A stretch of 64,000 bases of DNA from Streptomyces pristinaespiralis (GTDB lineage: Bacteria > Actinomycetota > Actinomycetes > Streptomycetales > Streptomycetaceae). Position 1 is the first letter of the stretch. Every line of letters begins with the position of its first letter. The stretch spans positions 5,701,501 to 5,765,500 of the forward strand of contig NZ_CP011340.1 of assembly GCF_001278075.1 (NCBI RefSeq), given 5' to 3'. The position numbers were made by a program, and so were the translations under genes. Positions 26,696 through 38,400 of this stretch are shown here, one piece after another. The notes under the pieces were generated by a model, which was given only the letters and a program-made list of their open reading frames with translations, did no database searches and was not told the origin of the DNA.

Positions 26696-28216
26696 ATGGC
26701 GGACACCAAGCGCGAGATCGAGCGGAAGTACGAAGCCACCCCCGACACCCCGTTGCCCGACCTGACCGAAGTGCCCCGTGTGGCCGGGGTCGTGGGGAAG
26801 GGCGTGGCCGAGCTGGATGCCGTGTACTACGACACCGCCGATCTGAGGCTGGCCGCCTCGTCCGTCACTCTGCGGCGCAGAACCGGAGGCGCCGATGCGG
26901 GGTGGCATCTGAAGCTGCCCGTGGCGCCCGGAGTGCGGGACGAGATCGCCGCGCCCCTGTCCGACGGTGTGCCGGACGACCTGGCCGGCCTCGTTCGGGT
27001 GTACACGCGGGGCCGTGAGCTCGTGCCCGTGATGCGGCTGCTGTCCTCGCGGGACGTACAGCACCTCGTCGACGCCGACGGCGCCCTCCTCGCGGAACTC
27101 AGCCGGGACGCCGTCGTCGCGGAGCGCCTCCATGGCGGTGAGGGGACCGCGCAGTGGGACGAGATCGAGGTGGAGCTCGCCGACGGCGGCGACCCCGCGT
27201 TTCTCGACACCGTCCACAAGAAGCTCAGGAAGGCGGGCGTCCGCACGGCCGCCGCGCCGTCCAAGCTGGCCAGGGCACTGACGGCGACCGGGGACGGTCC
27301 TGCGGAGCGCGAGGGAGGGACAGGGCCGGCGCGGACGGCGGGCGATCACGTTCTCGCCTATCTGCGGAAGGAGGTCGCCGCGGTCGTCGCCCACGACCCC
27401 GGGGTGCGCCGCGACCTGCCCGACGCCGTGCATCAGATGCGGGTCGCCACCCGGCGGCTGCGCAGCGCCCTGCGGTCGTACCGGAGGGTCGTCGACCGCG
27501 AGGTCACGGGGCCCCTGATCGACGAGCTCAAGTGGCTCGCCGGGGAGCTGGGCGTCGCCCGTGATCAGGAGGTGCTCGCGGAACGGCTGGCCGAGCGGGT
27601 CGACGCCGTGCCCGTGACGCTGCTCCTCGGCCCGGTGGACGCGCGGCTGACCGCGTGGGCCGTGGCCGGCGCGGCGGACGCGCGGAAGACGGTGATCGCC
27701 GCGCTCGACAGCGACCGCTATCTCGCCCTGCTCGACGCGCTGGACGCGCTGTGCGCCCGCCCACCCCTGTTGAAGGCGGCAGCGGGAGAGCCCGGGGCCG
27801 TACTCGCCAAGGCCGTGCTGAAGGAATACGACCGGCTGGCCGCCCGTATGGACAGGGCCCTGTCCCTGCCGGAGGGGGAGGAGCGGGACCACGCCATGCA
27901 CGACGCCCGCAAGGCGGCCAAGCGCGCACGGTACGCCGCCGAGGTCGCGCGGCCCGCGCTCGGCAAGGCCGCCAAGCGGTTCGGGAAGCGCATGAAGGCC
28001 GTGCAGAGCGTCCTCGGCGACCACCAGGACAGCGTCGTCGCCAGGGAGGCGCTGCGTGACCTGGCGGTCCGGGCCCACGCCGCTGGGGAGACCACCTTCG
28101 TCTGGGGACTGCTGTACGGCCGGGAGGAGGCCCGGGCACGGGCGCGGGAGGCGGAGCTGCCCGGGGTGTGGGCGGAGACGTCGGTCCCCCGGATCCGGAC
28201 GGCTCTCGCCCGCTGA
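26696..28216 (+). CDS. CYTH-CHAD domain protein
   Basis: A 506-residue protein. The N-terminal CYTH domain (about 1-200) has the ExExK signature E7-I-E9-R-K11, and the CHAD domain (about 215-505) has the conserved histidines in VHQMRVATRRLRSAL and MHDARKAAKRARYAAE plus LGDHQD. CYTH domains act on triphosphates, and CHAD domains bind polyphosphate granules, so a role in polyphosphate metabolism is likely. TAGATT (26684-26689) ends 6 nt before the ATG, so this is another leaderless candidate. It overlaps nothing and precedes the radical SAM gene by 50 nt. Confidence 0.9.
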   Translation: MADTKREIERKYEATPDTPLPDLTEVPRVAGVVGKGVAELDAVYYDTADLRLAASSVTLRRRTGGADAGWHLKLPVAPGVRDEIAAPLSDGVPDDLAGLVRVYTRGRELVPVMRLLSSRDVQHLVDADGALLAELSRDAVVAERLHGGEGTAQWDEIEVELADGGDPAFLDTVHKKLRKAGVRTAAAPSKLARALTATGDGPAEREGGTGPARTAGDHVLAYLRKEVAAVVAHDPGVRRDLPDAVHQMRVATRRLRSALRSYRRVVDREVTGPLIDELKWLAGELGVARDQEVLAERLAERVDAVPVTLLLGPVDARLTAWAVAGAADARKTVIAALDSDRYLALLDALDALCARPPLLKAAAGEPGAVLAKAVLKEYDRLAARMDRALSLPEGEERDHAMHDARKAAKRARYAAEVARPALGKAAKRFGKRMKAVQSVLGDHQDSVVAREALRDLAVRAHAAGETTFVWGLLYGREEARARAREAELPGVWAETSVPRIRTALAR

Positions 28217-28266
28217 GCGGGCGGGTACGCTTGAGAGTCGCCCCCTTGCCAGCCCAGAAGGTTTCC

Positions 28267-30192
<1,926 letters not shown>

Positions 30193-30208
30193 CGCCGCCA
30201 GGACATCG

Positions 30209-30250
30209 GAAAGGGCCCGGCCGCGGGGAAACCCGCGGCCGGGCCCTTTC
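30209..30250. terminator. 19-bp perfect bidirectional terminator
   Basis: Arms 30209-30227 and 30232-30250 are exact complements, with loop GAAA (a GNRA tetraloop). The stem begins GAAAGGG and ends CCCTTTC. It separates two convergent genes. Confidence 0.88.
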
Positions 30251-30256
30251 GTGGGC

Positions 30257-31603
30257 TCACCGCACCAGCGCGGGCCGCTTGCTGTCGAACTCCCAGCCGG
30301 GCACCAGGTGACGCATGGCGGTCGCGTCGTCCCTGGACCCGAGCCCCAGGCTGCGGTAGAGCTCGTGGGCCGCCTCCACCTGCTCCATGTCGAGCGTGAC
30401 GCCGAGACCCGGGCGTACGGGTACCTCGAGCATGCCGTCCTTGATCTCGAACGGTGCGGTCGTGAGCCGCTGGCCGTCCTGCCAGATCCAGTGGGTGTCG
30501 ATGGCCGTGATCTCGCCGGGAGCCGCGGCGGCGACATGGGTGAACATGGCCAGCGACACGTCGAAGTGGTTGTTGGAGTGCGAGCCCCAGGTCAGTCCCC
30601 ACGCCTCGCAGAGCTGGGCGACCCGCACGGAACCCTGCATGGTCCAGAAGTGCGGGTCGGCCAGCGGGATGTCGACCGCGTCGGCGCGAACGGCGTGGCC
30701 GAGCTGCCGCCAGTCGGTGGCGATCATGTTGGTGGCGGTCCGCAGCCCGGTGGCGCGCCGGAACTCGGCCATCGTCTCGCGGCCGGAGTAGCCGCCCTCC
30801 GGGCCGCAAGGGTCCTCCGCGTAGGCGAGGACGCCGGCCAGCTCGCGGCCCAGCGCGACGGCTTCCTCCACCGGCCAGGCGCCGTTGGGGTCCAGCGTGA
30901 TCCGGGCCCCGGGGAAGCGCTCGGCGAGGGCCCGGACCGCCTCGGCCTCCTGCCGGCCCTCCAGGACACCGCCCTTGAGCTTGAAGTCCTGGAACCCGTA
31001 ACGCCGCTGGGCCGCCTCCGCGAGGGCGACGACAGCGGCGGGGGTGAGCGCCTCCTCGTTCCGCAGCCGCAGCCAGTCGTCCTGGGCGTCCGGCTCGCTG
31101 CGGTAGGGCAGGTCGGTGCGCCCGCGGTCGCCGATGTAGAAGAGGTAGCCGAGCACGGGCACGCGGTCCCGCTGGCGCCCCTCACCGAGCAGCGCGCTCA
31201 CGGGCACACCCAGATGCTGTCCGAGAAGGTCGAGCAGGGCGGACTCCAGGGCGGTGACGGCATGCACCGTGATCCGGAGGTCGAAGGTCTGCGAGCCCCG
31301 CCCGGCGGTGTCCCGGTCCGCGAAGCGCTCGCGGACCGCGCGCAGGACCGCTTGGTACCGGCCGAGGGGCTCCCCGGCCACCAGGTCCTCGGCCTCCTGC
31401 AGAGTGGAGCGGATCTTCTCGCCGCCAGGGACCTCGCCGACCCCGGTGCGTCCCTCGGAGTCGGTCAGGACGACGAGATTGCGGGTGAAGTAGGGGGCGT
31501 GGGCGCCGCTGAGGTTCAGCAGCATGCTGTCCTGGCCCGCGACGGGGATGACGCGCATCGAGGTGACGACTGGCTGGGAGGTGCCGGAAGGCGCGGCGCT
31601 CAT
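30257..31603 (-). CDS. gudD: Glucarate dehydratase (enolase superfamily)
   Basis: A 448-residue enzyme, the usual GudD length, with GAGGA before the ATG. It dehydrates D-glucarate to 5-keto-4-deoxy-glucarate. Catalytic residues line up with the E. coli enzyme at an offset of about 3: K208 and K210 (FKLK), metal ligands D238 (LDPNGAW), E263 (YAEDP) and N292, and the D316/H342 dyad in IPLADPHFW and [10 protein letters not shown]. Downstream pathway genes are not present next to it. The neighbouring regulator is frameshifted and only a scrap of an aldehyde dehydrogenase remains, so this enzyme may be orphaned. Confidence 0.9.
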   Translation of the reverse strand: MSAAPSGTSQPVVTSMRVIPVAGQDSMLLNLSGAHAPYFTRNLVVLTDSEGRTGVGEVPGGEKIRSTLQEAEDLVAGEPLGRYQAVLRAVRERFADRDTAGRGSQTFDLRITVHAVTALESALLDLLGQHLGVPVSALLGEGRQRDRVPVLGYLFYIGDRGRTDLPYRSEPDAQDDWLRLRNEEALTPAAVVALAEAAQRRYGFQDFKLKGGVLEGRQEAEAVRALAERFPGARITLDPNGAWPVEEAVALGRELAGVLAYAEDPCGPEGGYSGRETMAEFRRATGLRTATNMIATDWRQLGHAVRADAVDIPLADPHFWTMQGSVRVAQLCEAWGLTWGSHSNNHFDVSLAMFTHVAAAAPGEITAIDTHWIWQDGQRLTTAPFEIKDGMLEVPVRPGLGVTLDMEQVEAAHELYRSLGLGSRDDATAMRHLVPGWEFDSKRPALVR

Positions 31604-31795
31604 GGGAGTCCTCGGGTCGGTGGTACGGGGCGGGGGAGGAGCGACGGCGTGGCCGGGACCGGGGCGGGAGGCGGGTGCGGCTCGACCCGGTCCCCGACGG
31701 ACCAGGGCAAGAGGTGAATGCTGTCGCCGGAAGGAGCACCTGTCCCTGGTGAGGCTCCGGCGGACTCTCCCTACAGAGGAAGCTAGGAGCCGCAC

Positions 31796-31828
31796 GGATA
31801 CAGGTCCAACACCCGTTTCGTATCCTGT
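31796..31828. promoter_or_regulatory. Candidate LysR-type operator upstream of gudD
   Basis: GGATAC (31796-31801) and GTATCC (31820-31825) are exact complements 18 nt apart. ACAGG and CCTGT overlap them as a second nested pair. The site lies between gudD and the LysR gene, on the promoter side of gudD. Confidence 0.5.
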
Positions 31829-31869
31829 GATGCCGAAAAGGAATCGGACGGCGAGGCCTCCCACGGGCC

Positions 31870-32756
31870 TCACAGATGTTCGAGAAGAGCGCTCAGGGCG
31901 GGGTTGTCGTTGTTGGTACGCCAGGCGAGCGTGAGCTCGACGGGCGCCGGGGCGGTCAGCCGTACGGGTCGGAAGACGACGCCGGCGTAGCGCAGCAGCG
32001 CGGCGGTCTCGGGCACCAGCGCCACTCCCCAGCCGCCGTTGACCAGCGCCAGGATGCTGTGGACCTGGCTGAGGTACTGGGAGAAGACGGGGGTGATCCC
32101 GGCCGCGCGGAAGACGCTGATCAGGAGTTCGTGGAAGTAGCGCGCCTCCACGGGCGAGTACATCAGGACCTCCTGCCTGTCGAAGGCCCTGATGTCGAGC
32201 GGTTCACCGTCGTCGGCGGCGGTGGCGAGCGGATGGCCGACGGGCAGGGCGGCGACGAGCTGTTCCCGTACCGCCGGCCGGTACGTCAGGTCCGCGTCGG
32301 TGACGGGCGGCCGGACCAGGGCCAGATCGAGGCCGGACGCGCCCAGTGCCTCCAGCTGATCGCGAGTCACCATCTCCCGGAGCACGATCTCCACCCCCGG
32401 CACCGAGGCGCGGGCGGTGGCCAGCAGTGTGTCGAGCATGGAGTAGGCGCCGGCGGCTGTGAAGCCGATGGCGATGCTGCCCGCTTCGCCGGCCGAGACC
32501 TGCCGCACGGCCAGGGTGGCCTGTTCCGCCTGGCGGAGGATGCGCCGGGCGTCATGGAGAAAGGCGCGCCCCGCCGGTGTCAGCCGTACGGAGCGGTTGG
32601 AGCGGTCGAACAACTGGGCACCCAGGAACCCCTCCAGCAGCTGGATCTGCCGGCTGAGGGGCGGCTGTGTCATCCGGAGGCGTTCGGCTGCCCGGCCGAA
32701 GTGTGCAGTTCCTCGGCGACGGCCACGAAGGTGGTCAGCTGCGACAGCGTGAACAA
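31870..32756 (-). pseudogene. LysR-family regulator with an N-terminal frameshift
   Basis: The main frame (31870-32673) encodes 267 residues beginning MTQPPLSRQIQLLEGFLGA, which is the second half of a LysR helix-turn-helix followed by a complete effector domain. The missing first helices are present upstream in another frame: a TTG at 32754-32756 gives FTLSQLTTFVAVAEELH, then two extra bases (a doubled GT on the plus strand at 32701-32704) throw the frame. Removing them restores ELHFGRAAERLRMTQPPLS exactly as in intact relatives. It would regulate gudD. As read, the protein lacks a working DNA-binding domain, unless the shift is a sequencing error. Confidence 0.82.
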
Positions 32757-33191
32757 TGATGCTCTCCCGGTATCAGTGCATGCGTTTTTCGTGTTGGACG
32801 GGAATCGTTTCGCGATCCTAGACCTCGCAGAGGAACCCGCCGACGCGCCGCCGAGCGGTCCGGCCGGGCTCTCGAGCCTTGGAACTCCTGGCCGGGCGCC
32901 TCGTCTTCAACGGCCGGCCCACCGGCGTGGAGGTCGGTCACGCCCTGAGCCAAGGAGGTCCTACCCCGCCACCTCCGCCCCGGCGACCACCTCGGTGGGC
33001 ATCGGTGCCGTCGAACGCTTCCTGCGGCCCGTCAGTTACCAGAACGTCCCGGCGGCGCTGCTGCCGCAGGAGCTGCTCGACGACGATCCGCTGCGCGTCG
33101 TACGCCGTGGCGAGGGAGCCACCCGCCCCGCGTGAGCGGGAAAAATCGCTGGTAAGGGATCCGAACAGGCCTCCGCCGCGTCATCTCTGTC
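32757..33191. other. Intergenic stretch around the aldehyde dehydrogenase scrap
   Basis: The left 120 bp carry the LysR upstream region (GGGAGAG precedes its TTG on the minus strand). The rest is the aldehyde dehydrogenase remnant listed separately, then about 55 bp before the membrane-protein ATG at 33192. No intact gene is seen. Confidence 0.6.
32879..33135 (+). pseudogene. C-terminal scrap of an NADP-type aldehyde dehydrogenase (2,5-dioxovalerate dehydrogenase-like)
   Basis: Two frames read LELLAGRLVFNGRPTGVEV and GHALSQGGP, then after a one-base shift YPATSAPATTSVGIGAVERF, LRPVSYQNVPAALLPQELL and a stop. This is the C-terminal end of class-3-like aldehyde dehydrogenases that oxidise 2,5-dioxovalerate, where RVxFNGxPTGVEV and YPATSxxxTTSVG are conserved. 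Only about 85 of some 500 residues remain. In actinobacteria that enzyme performs the last step of D-glucarate breakdown, which fits the adjacent gudD. Confidence 0.78.
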
Positions 33192-34370
33192 ATGGACTTG
33201 GAGAAGCCGCCGCAGGGGACCGCCCCGCAGCGCCACGGCGCGCACACGGCCCCGAAGGACTACGAGCCGGGCGACGGCTGCCTCGCGCAGGTAGTCCGGA
33301 TCCCGGTGCGCGTCGTGGTGCTGCTCGTCGTCGTCCCCGTGCGGATGGTGTGGGACGTCCTGGTCCTGTGCGGCAGGGCCGTGGAGCGGGTGCTGCTGAG
33401 GCCGCTCGGGCGGGCGCTGGCCTGGGTCTTCGAGAAGGTGCTCACCCCCGTGGCGCGTGCCGTGGGGTGGGTGGCCACCGTCATCGCCAAGGCGTTGTTC
33501 TACTGGCCGTGGGTGGCGCTGTGGCGGTACGTGGTGGTGCCGGTGGTGACGTACGGGCTGGTGGTGCCCGTGGTGTGGGTGTACCGGCAGTTGCTGACCC
33601 CGCTCGGCCACGGCATCGCCTGGCTCGTGGAGCACCTGCTCCTCGCGCCGGCGCGGTGGATCGCCCGCACGCTCCTCACGCCGCTCGGCCACGGGCTCGC
33701 GGCCGTGCTGACCTGGCTCGGCAAGGCGTTGTTCTACTGGCCGTGGGTGGCGCTGTGGCGGTACGTGGTGGTGCCGGTGGTGACGTACGGGCTGGTGGTG
33801 CCCGTGGTGTGGGTGTACCGGCAGCTGCTGACTCCGCTCGGCCACGGCGTCGCCTGGCTCCTGCGCGCCCTCGGCCGGGGCTGCGTCCAGCTGGTGCGGA
33901 CGCTGCTGGTGGTGCCCGTGGTGTGGCTGTACCGGTACGTCCTCGCCCCCGTCGGCCGGGAGATCTCGGCGGCGCTCGCCGTGGCCTGGCGGATCGCCGG
34001 CTACATCTCGCGTGCGGTCGGCCGCGGACTGAAGTGGTTCGCGTGGAACCTGGTGGGCCGCCCGGCGCGCTGGTTCTACCGCGGCGTGTGCACGCCCGTC
34101 GGGCACTTCGTGCGCGATGCCGTGTGGCGCCCGGCCGCCAGGGCCGCCGCGCAGGCGGGCCGCGCGGCGGCGGCGGCGCTCGCGTCGGCGCGCGAAACCG
34201 TGCGTCAGGCACGGCGCGACGCCTGGCGTGCGCTGATCGGCGCGCCCCGCGAGCCGCGGCCCGTGGTGGGCACGGCGGGTCAGGCGCGTAACCTGGGTGG
34301 CAGACAACAAACACAGACCGTTCCCGGCGTGGCGGCCGAACCCGAGATCTCCCTGCACAAGCAGGGGTGA
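33192..34370 (+). CDS. Repeat-containing membrane-associated protein
   Basis: A 392-residue protein with no family I recognise. After a 30-residue polar start it consists of hydrophobic and aromatic stretches separated by short basic turns (RxLLTPLGHG, LAPVGRE). A 45-residue unit at about 100-144 recurs at 178-222 with a single I/V difference, and partial copies (LLVVPVVWLYRYVLAPVGRE) follow. The last 90 residues are Ala/Arg-rich and end in a polar tail. The helices are only moderately hydrophobic, so peripheral or amphipathic membrane binding is possible. It lies between the glucarate island and the TIGR03936 gene. Confidence 0.72.
   Translation: MDLEKPPQGTAPQRHGAHTAPKDYEPGDGCLAQVVRIPVRVVVLLVVVPVRMVWDVLVLCGRAVERVLLRPLGRALAWVFEKVLTPVARAVGWVATVIAKALFYWPWVALWRYVVVPVVTYGLVVPVVWVYRQLLTPLGHGIAWLVEHLLLAPARWIARTLLTPLGHGLAAVLTWLGKALFYWPWVALWRYVVVPVVTYGLVVPVVWVYRQLLTPLGHGVAWLLRALGRGCVQLVRTLLVVPVVWLYRYVLAPVGREISAALAVAWRIAGYISRAVGRGLKWFAWNLVGRPARWFYRGVCTPVGHFVRDAVWRPAARAAAQAGRAAAAALASARETVRQARRDAWRALIGAPREPRPVVGTAGQARNLGGRQQTQTVPGVAAEPEISLHKQG
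33489..33626 (+). repeat. Intragenic tandem unit, copy 1
   Basis: A 138-bp segment matching 33723-33860 at all but three positions, with a 234-bp period (78 codons). Synonymous sites are nearly unchanged, which implies recent duplication or gene conversion. Confidence 0.9.
33723..33860 (+). repeat. Intragenic tandem unit, copy 2
   Basis: The second copy of the 138-bp unit in the same gene. Only one of the three nucleotide differences changes the protein (Ile to Val). Confidence 0.9.
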
Positions 34371-34493
34371 ACCGCTCGGCCCCCGGGGAGCACCCCGCAC
34401 CTTGAGGGCGGCGCGCCACCCGCGCCCGCTCCACACCGAGGAGAAGAACCACTGGGCAAGCGACAGCCCGAAGGCCCGCCGCCCGCACCTGCG

Positions 34494-35261
34494 GTGCAGC
34501 GCATCCGTCTGCGCTACACCAAGCGCGGCCGCCTCCGGTTCACCAGCCACCGTGACTTCCAGCGTGCGTTCGAGCGGGCACTGCGGCGCGCCGAGGTGCC
34601 CATGGCGTACTCGGCGGGCTTCACCCCGCACCCGAAGGTGTCGTACGCCAATGCCGCACCCACCGGCACGGGCAGCGAGGCCGAGTTCCTGGAGATCGCC
34701 CTCACCGACCACCGCGACCCGGACAAGCTGCGCGAGCTGCTCGACGAGTCGCTGCCGGACGGGCTGGACATCATCGACGCCGTCGAGGCCCGCACCACTG
34801 GCCTCGCCGACCGGCTCACCGCCTCCGTGTGGGAGCTGCGCCTGGACGGTGTCGAGCCCCGCGACGCGGAGAGCGCCGTGGCCGCCTTCCTCGCCGCCGA
34901 GACCGTCGAGGTCCGGCGGAAGACGAAGAACGGCATGCGCACCTTCGACGCACGGGGCGCCGTCGCGGCACTCGAGGCGTCCGATAGGACCGGGGACACG
35001 CCCTGTGCGATACTGCGCCTGGTTGTTCGGCACGTGACACCTGCCGTGCGACCCGACGACGTCCTGTCCGGTCTCCGAGCTGTGGCCGACCTGGCGCCGC
35101 CGGTCCCCGCAGCGGTGACCAGGCTGGCGCAGGGGCTCTTCGACGAGGAGTCCGGCACGGTGACCGACCCGCTCGCGCCCGACCGCGAGGCAGCCCCGGC
35201 CGCTCCACCCACGGCCGCCGGGACCGCTTCTGCGACGGCGCCGGAAGGTCCCGCCGCGTAA
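34494..35261 (+). CDS. TIGR03936-family radical SAM-associated protein (DUF2344)
   Basis: A 255-residue protein starting QRIRLRYTKRGRLRFTSHRD, followed by FERALRRAEVPMAYSAGFTPHPKVSY, the conserved opening of DUF2344. It is the usual partner of the TIGR03960 radical SAM protein and sits just before RNase E/G, as here. The GTG at 34494 has no ribosome site. A CTG at 34452 in the same frame has a perfect GAGGAG 7-8 nt upstream and would add LGKRQPEGPPPAPA, so the true start may be CTG. The C-terminal 40 residues are an Ala/Pro-rich tail. Confidence 0.88.
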   Translation: MQRIRLRYTKRGRLRFTSHRDFQRAFERALRRAEVPMAYSAGFTPHPKVSYANAAPTGTGSEAEFLEIALTDHRDPDKLRELLDESLPDGLDIIDAVEARTTGLADRLTASVWELRLDGVEPRDAESAVAAFLAAETVEVRRKTKNGMRTFDARGAVAALEASDRTGDTPCAILRLVVRHVTPAVRPDDVLSGLRAVADLAPPVPAAVTRLAQGLFDEESGTVTDPLAPDREAAPAAPPTAAGTASATAPEGPAA

Positions 35262-35494
35262 GGACGGTCGTCGTAGCGCGGCTCTTGCACTCGGGAGCCA
35301 CCTGGGTCGGGCCGCGCGCTGACACAAAAGACTTTCGCCAGGCCGTGCGTACATCGCGTACGGAACCGGCGAGCCAGACATCAGCTCCCGTGCGGCGCCC
35401 GCGCCCCGGACGGCGGCACCGCGAACATCACGCGGGCCGCGGCCGGACCGGATACAGGCGCGGCGCCCGGGAGCGTGACGGGAGAACCGCCCGC

Positions 35495-38400
35495 ATGCTC
35501 GAGTCGAACGAAACCGGCACCGCCGGAAACAACGAGAACGAAGACCACAACAACAGCCCCAGTGACACCCTGCCGCCGCGCCGCAGGCGCCGCGCCGCGT
35601 CGCGTCCCGCAGGAGCCCCGAAGGCGGCGGACTCCGCCGCCGATCAGGCGCAGGCCGCCGAGGCCGTGATCCCGGCCGTGGCCGCGGTGGGCGCCGTCGT
35701 GGGCGGCTCCGGAGAGGCCGGCGAAGAGACGCCCGCCGACGCCGCTGCCGCGGAGGCCGCGCAGGTCGCCAAGGCCGTGTCCGACGAACCGCGGGCGCGC
35801 CGCCGTGCCACCCGCAAGGCGACGGCCCCGGCCGGTTCGCCGCAGCCCGCGGAGGCCGCGGAGCCCGCCGTCACCGTCGGTGGCGAGGCCGAGGAGGCCG
35901 CGCCCCGCACCCGTCGCCGTGCGACCCGTAAGGCCACCGCGCCCGCCGGTGCCCCGCAGGCCGCAGAGGCCGCCGAGCCGGAGACGGCCGTCGCCGTCGA
36001 GTCCGCCGAGGACGCTGCCGCCACGCGGCCCGTGCGCCGCCGTGCCACGCGCAAGGCGACGGCCCCGGCCGGTTCGCCGCAGGCCGCGGAGGCCGTGGAG
36101 CCCGCCGTCACCGAGGCGGTCGCGGAGCCGGTCGCCGACGAGGCCCCCGCGCCCCGCCGTGCCCGCCGCCGCGCCTCCGCTCCGGCCGGTGCGCCGGCCG
36201 CCGTCGAAGCGCCGCAGGCCGCCGAGTCCGACAGCGCGGCCCAGGCGGCTCCGGCGGAGGTGACCGCCACGCAGGAGAGCGCCGAGCCCGCGCCGCGTGC
36301 CCGTCGCCGTGCCACCCGTAAGGCCACCGCGCCCGCCGGTGCGCCGCAGGCCGCCGAACCGCAGGCCGCCGAACCGCTGACCGCCGAGACCGCGCAGCCG
36401 CAGCCCGCCGCCGAAGAGGCGCCGGCCGCGGAGGCGGAGTCCGTCGCCCCCCGGCGCACGCGCCGCCGTGCCTCCGCGCCCGCCGGTGCGCCGAAGCCCG
36501 TCGAGGCGCCGGCCGGGACCGACGTCCCGGTCGCCGAGGCCGACGAGGAGGAGACCACCGTGGCCGAGGAGAACGAGGCCGCCGTCGAGGAGGCTCCCGT
36601 CACCCGGCGCACGCGCCGCCGTGCGTCCGCGCCCGCCGGTACGCCGAGGACCGAGACCGCGGAAGAGGGCGAGCAGGCCGAGGCCGAGGTGTCCGCGCCG
36701 CGCAGCCGTCGCCGTGCCACCCGTAAGGCGACCGCCCCCGCAGGCGCTCCCCAGGCCGTCGGCGAGGAGATCGCGGAGGCCGGCGAGAGCCTGCCCGAGA
36801 GCGCCGTCTCCCAGATCGCCGCCGGTGAGGCGGAGGTCGCGGCAGCCGAGAAGGCCGCCACCCGTGGCCGCTCGCGCCGCCGCGCGGTGTCGCCGCAGTT
36901 CACCTCGCAGCCTGCCGCCAAGGCGGAGGAGGCCGCGGAGGAGGCGCCCGCCCGCGGTCGCCGTGCCCAGCGGCCGGCCGTACCCACCTTCCGCGCCCCC
37001 GTCTTCACCGAGCCGATGTTCCAGACCCCGGAGACGGCCGCAGCCGCGGCCGCCGCCGCGGTGACGAGCCCCGAGCCGGAGGAGGAAGAGGAGACCGCGG
37101 TGGCGCCCGCGGCCGAGACCGCGGCCCCCGAGCCCGCCGGCCGTCGTCGTCGCCGTCGTCGTGGCGAGCCCGCGGAGCCCGTGGAGGCGCCCGTCGCAGA
37201 GCCCGTCGCCGCCGAGGCCGCACCGGTCGAGGACGAGGCGGAGCCCGAGGAGGCGGAAGCGGCCGAGGCCGAGGCCGAGGCCGAGGAGCAGGACGAGTAC
37301 GAGGACCGCCCGTCGCGCCGCCGCCGTCGTGGTGGCCGCCGCCGTCGCCGTGGCGAGGCCCCCGACGCGGACGAGTCCGCCGAGGACGCGGACGCCGAGG
37401 CGGAGGACGCCCAGGACGAGGGCGACGAGGAGGACGAGACCGAGACGGACACGCCTTCCGCCGCCGGCACGAGCAGCAGCCGTCGTCGCCGTCGTCGCCG
37501 CCGGCGCAGCGGTGACGGTGCCACGGAGGCCGAAGCGGTCACCGACGACCCGGAGCGCACGGTCGTCAAGGTCCGCGAGCCCCGTAAGAAGGAGGAGCCG
37601 AGCGACGAGGTCCAGTCCATCAAGGGCTCGACGCGTCTCGAGGCGAAGAAGCAGCGCCGCCGGGAGGGCCGCGAGCAGGGCCGCCGCCGCGTGCCGATCA
37701 TCACCGAGGCGGAGTTCCTGGCGCGCCGCGAGGCCGTCGAGCGGGTGATGGTCGTCCGCCAGAGCGGCGAGCGCACCCAGATCGGCGTCCTCGAGGACAA
37801 CGTGCTCGTCGAGCACTACGTCAACAAGGAGCAGGCCACCAGCTACGTCGGCAACGTCTACCTGGGCAAGGTCCAGAACGTGCTGCCGTCCATGGAGGCC
37901 GCCTTCGTCGACATCGGCAAGGGCCGCAACGCGGTCCTGTACGCCGGTGAGGTGAACTTCGAGGCCCTCGGCATGTCGGGCGGTCCCCGCCGCATCGAGG
38001 CCGCCCTCAAGTCCGGTCAGTCGGTCCTCGTCCAGGTGACCAAGGACCCGATCGGCCACAAGGGCGCCCGGCTCACCAGCCAGGTGTCCCTGCCGGGCCG
38101 GTACCTGGTCTACGTGCCCGAGGGCTCGATGACCGGCATCAGCCGCAAGCTGCCCGACACCGAGCGCGCGCGTCTGAAGACCATCCTCAAGAAGATCGTC
38201 CCCGAGGACGCGGGCGTGATCGTGCGCACCGCCGCCGAGGGCGCCAGCGAGGACGAGCTGCGCCGTGACGTCGAGCGTCTGCAGGCGCAGTGGGAGGACA
38301 TCCAGAAGAAGGCGAAGAGCGGCAACGCCCCGACGCTGCTCTACGGCGAGCCGGACATGACCGTCCGCGTCGTCCGCGACATCTTCAACGAGGACTTCTC

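Noticed and set aside
33489-33860. Insertion sequence ends
   Set aside because: The 138-bp direct copies lie inside one open frame, in phase with codons, and no transposase is present.
35800-36800. CRISPR-like or satellite repeat array
   Set aside because: The repeats are in frame, imperfect and encode a peptide motif within rne. Spacers are coding and of irregular length.
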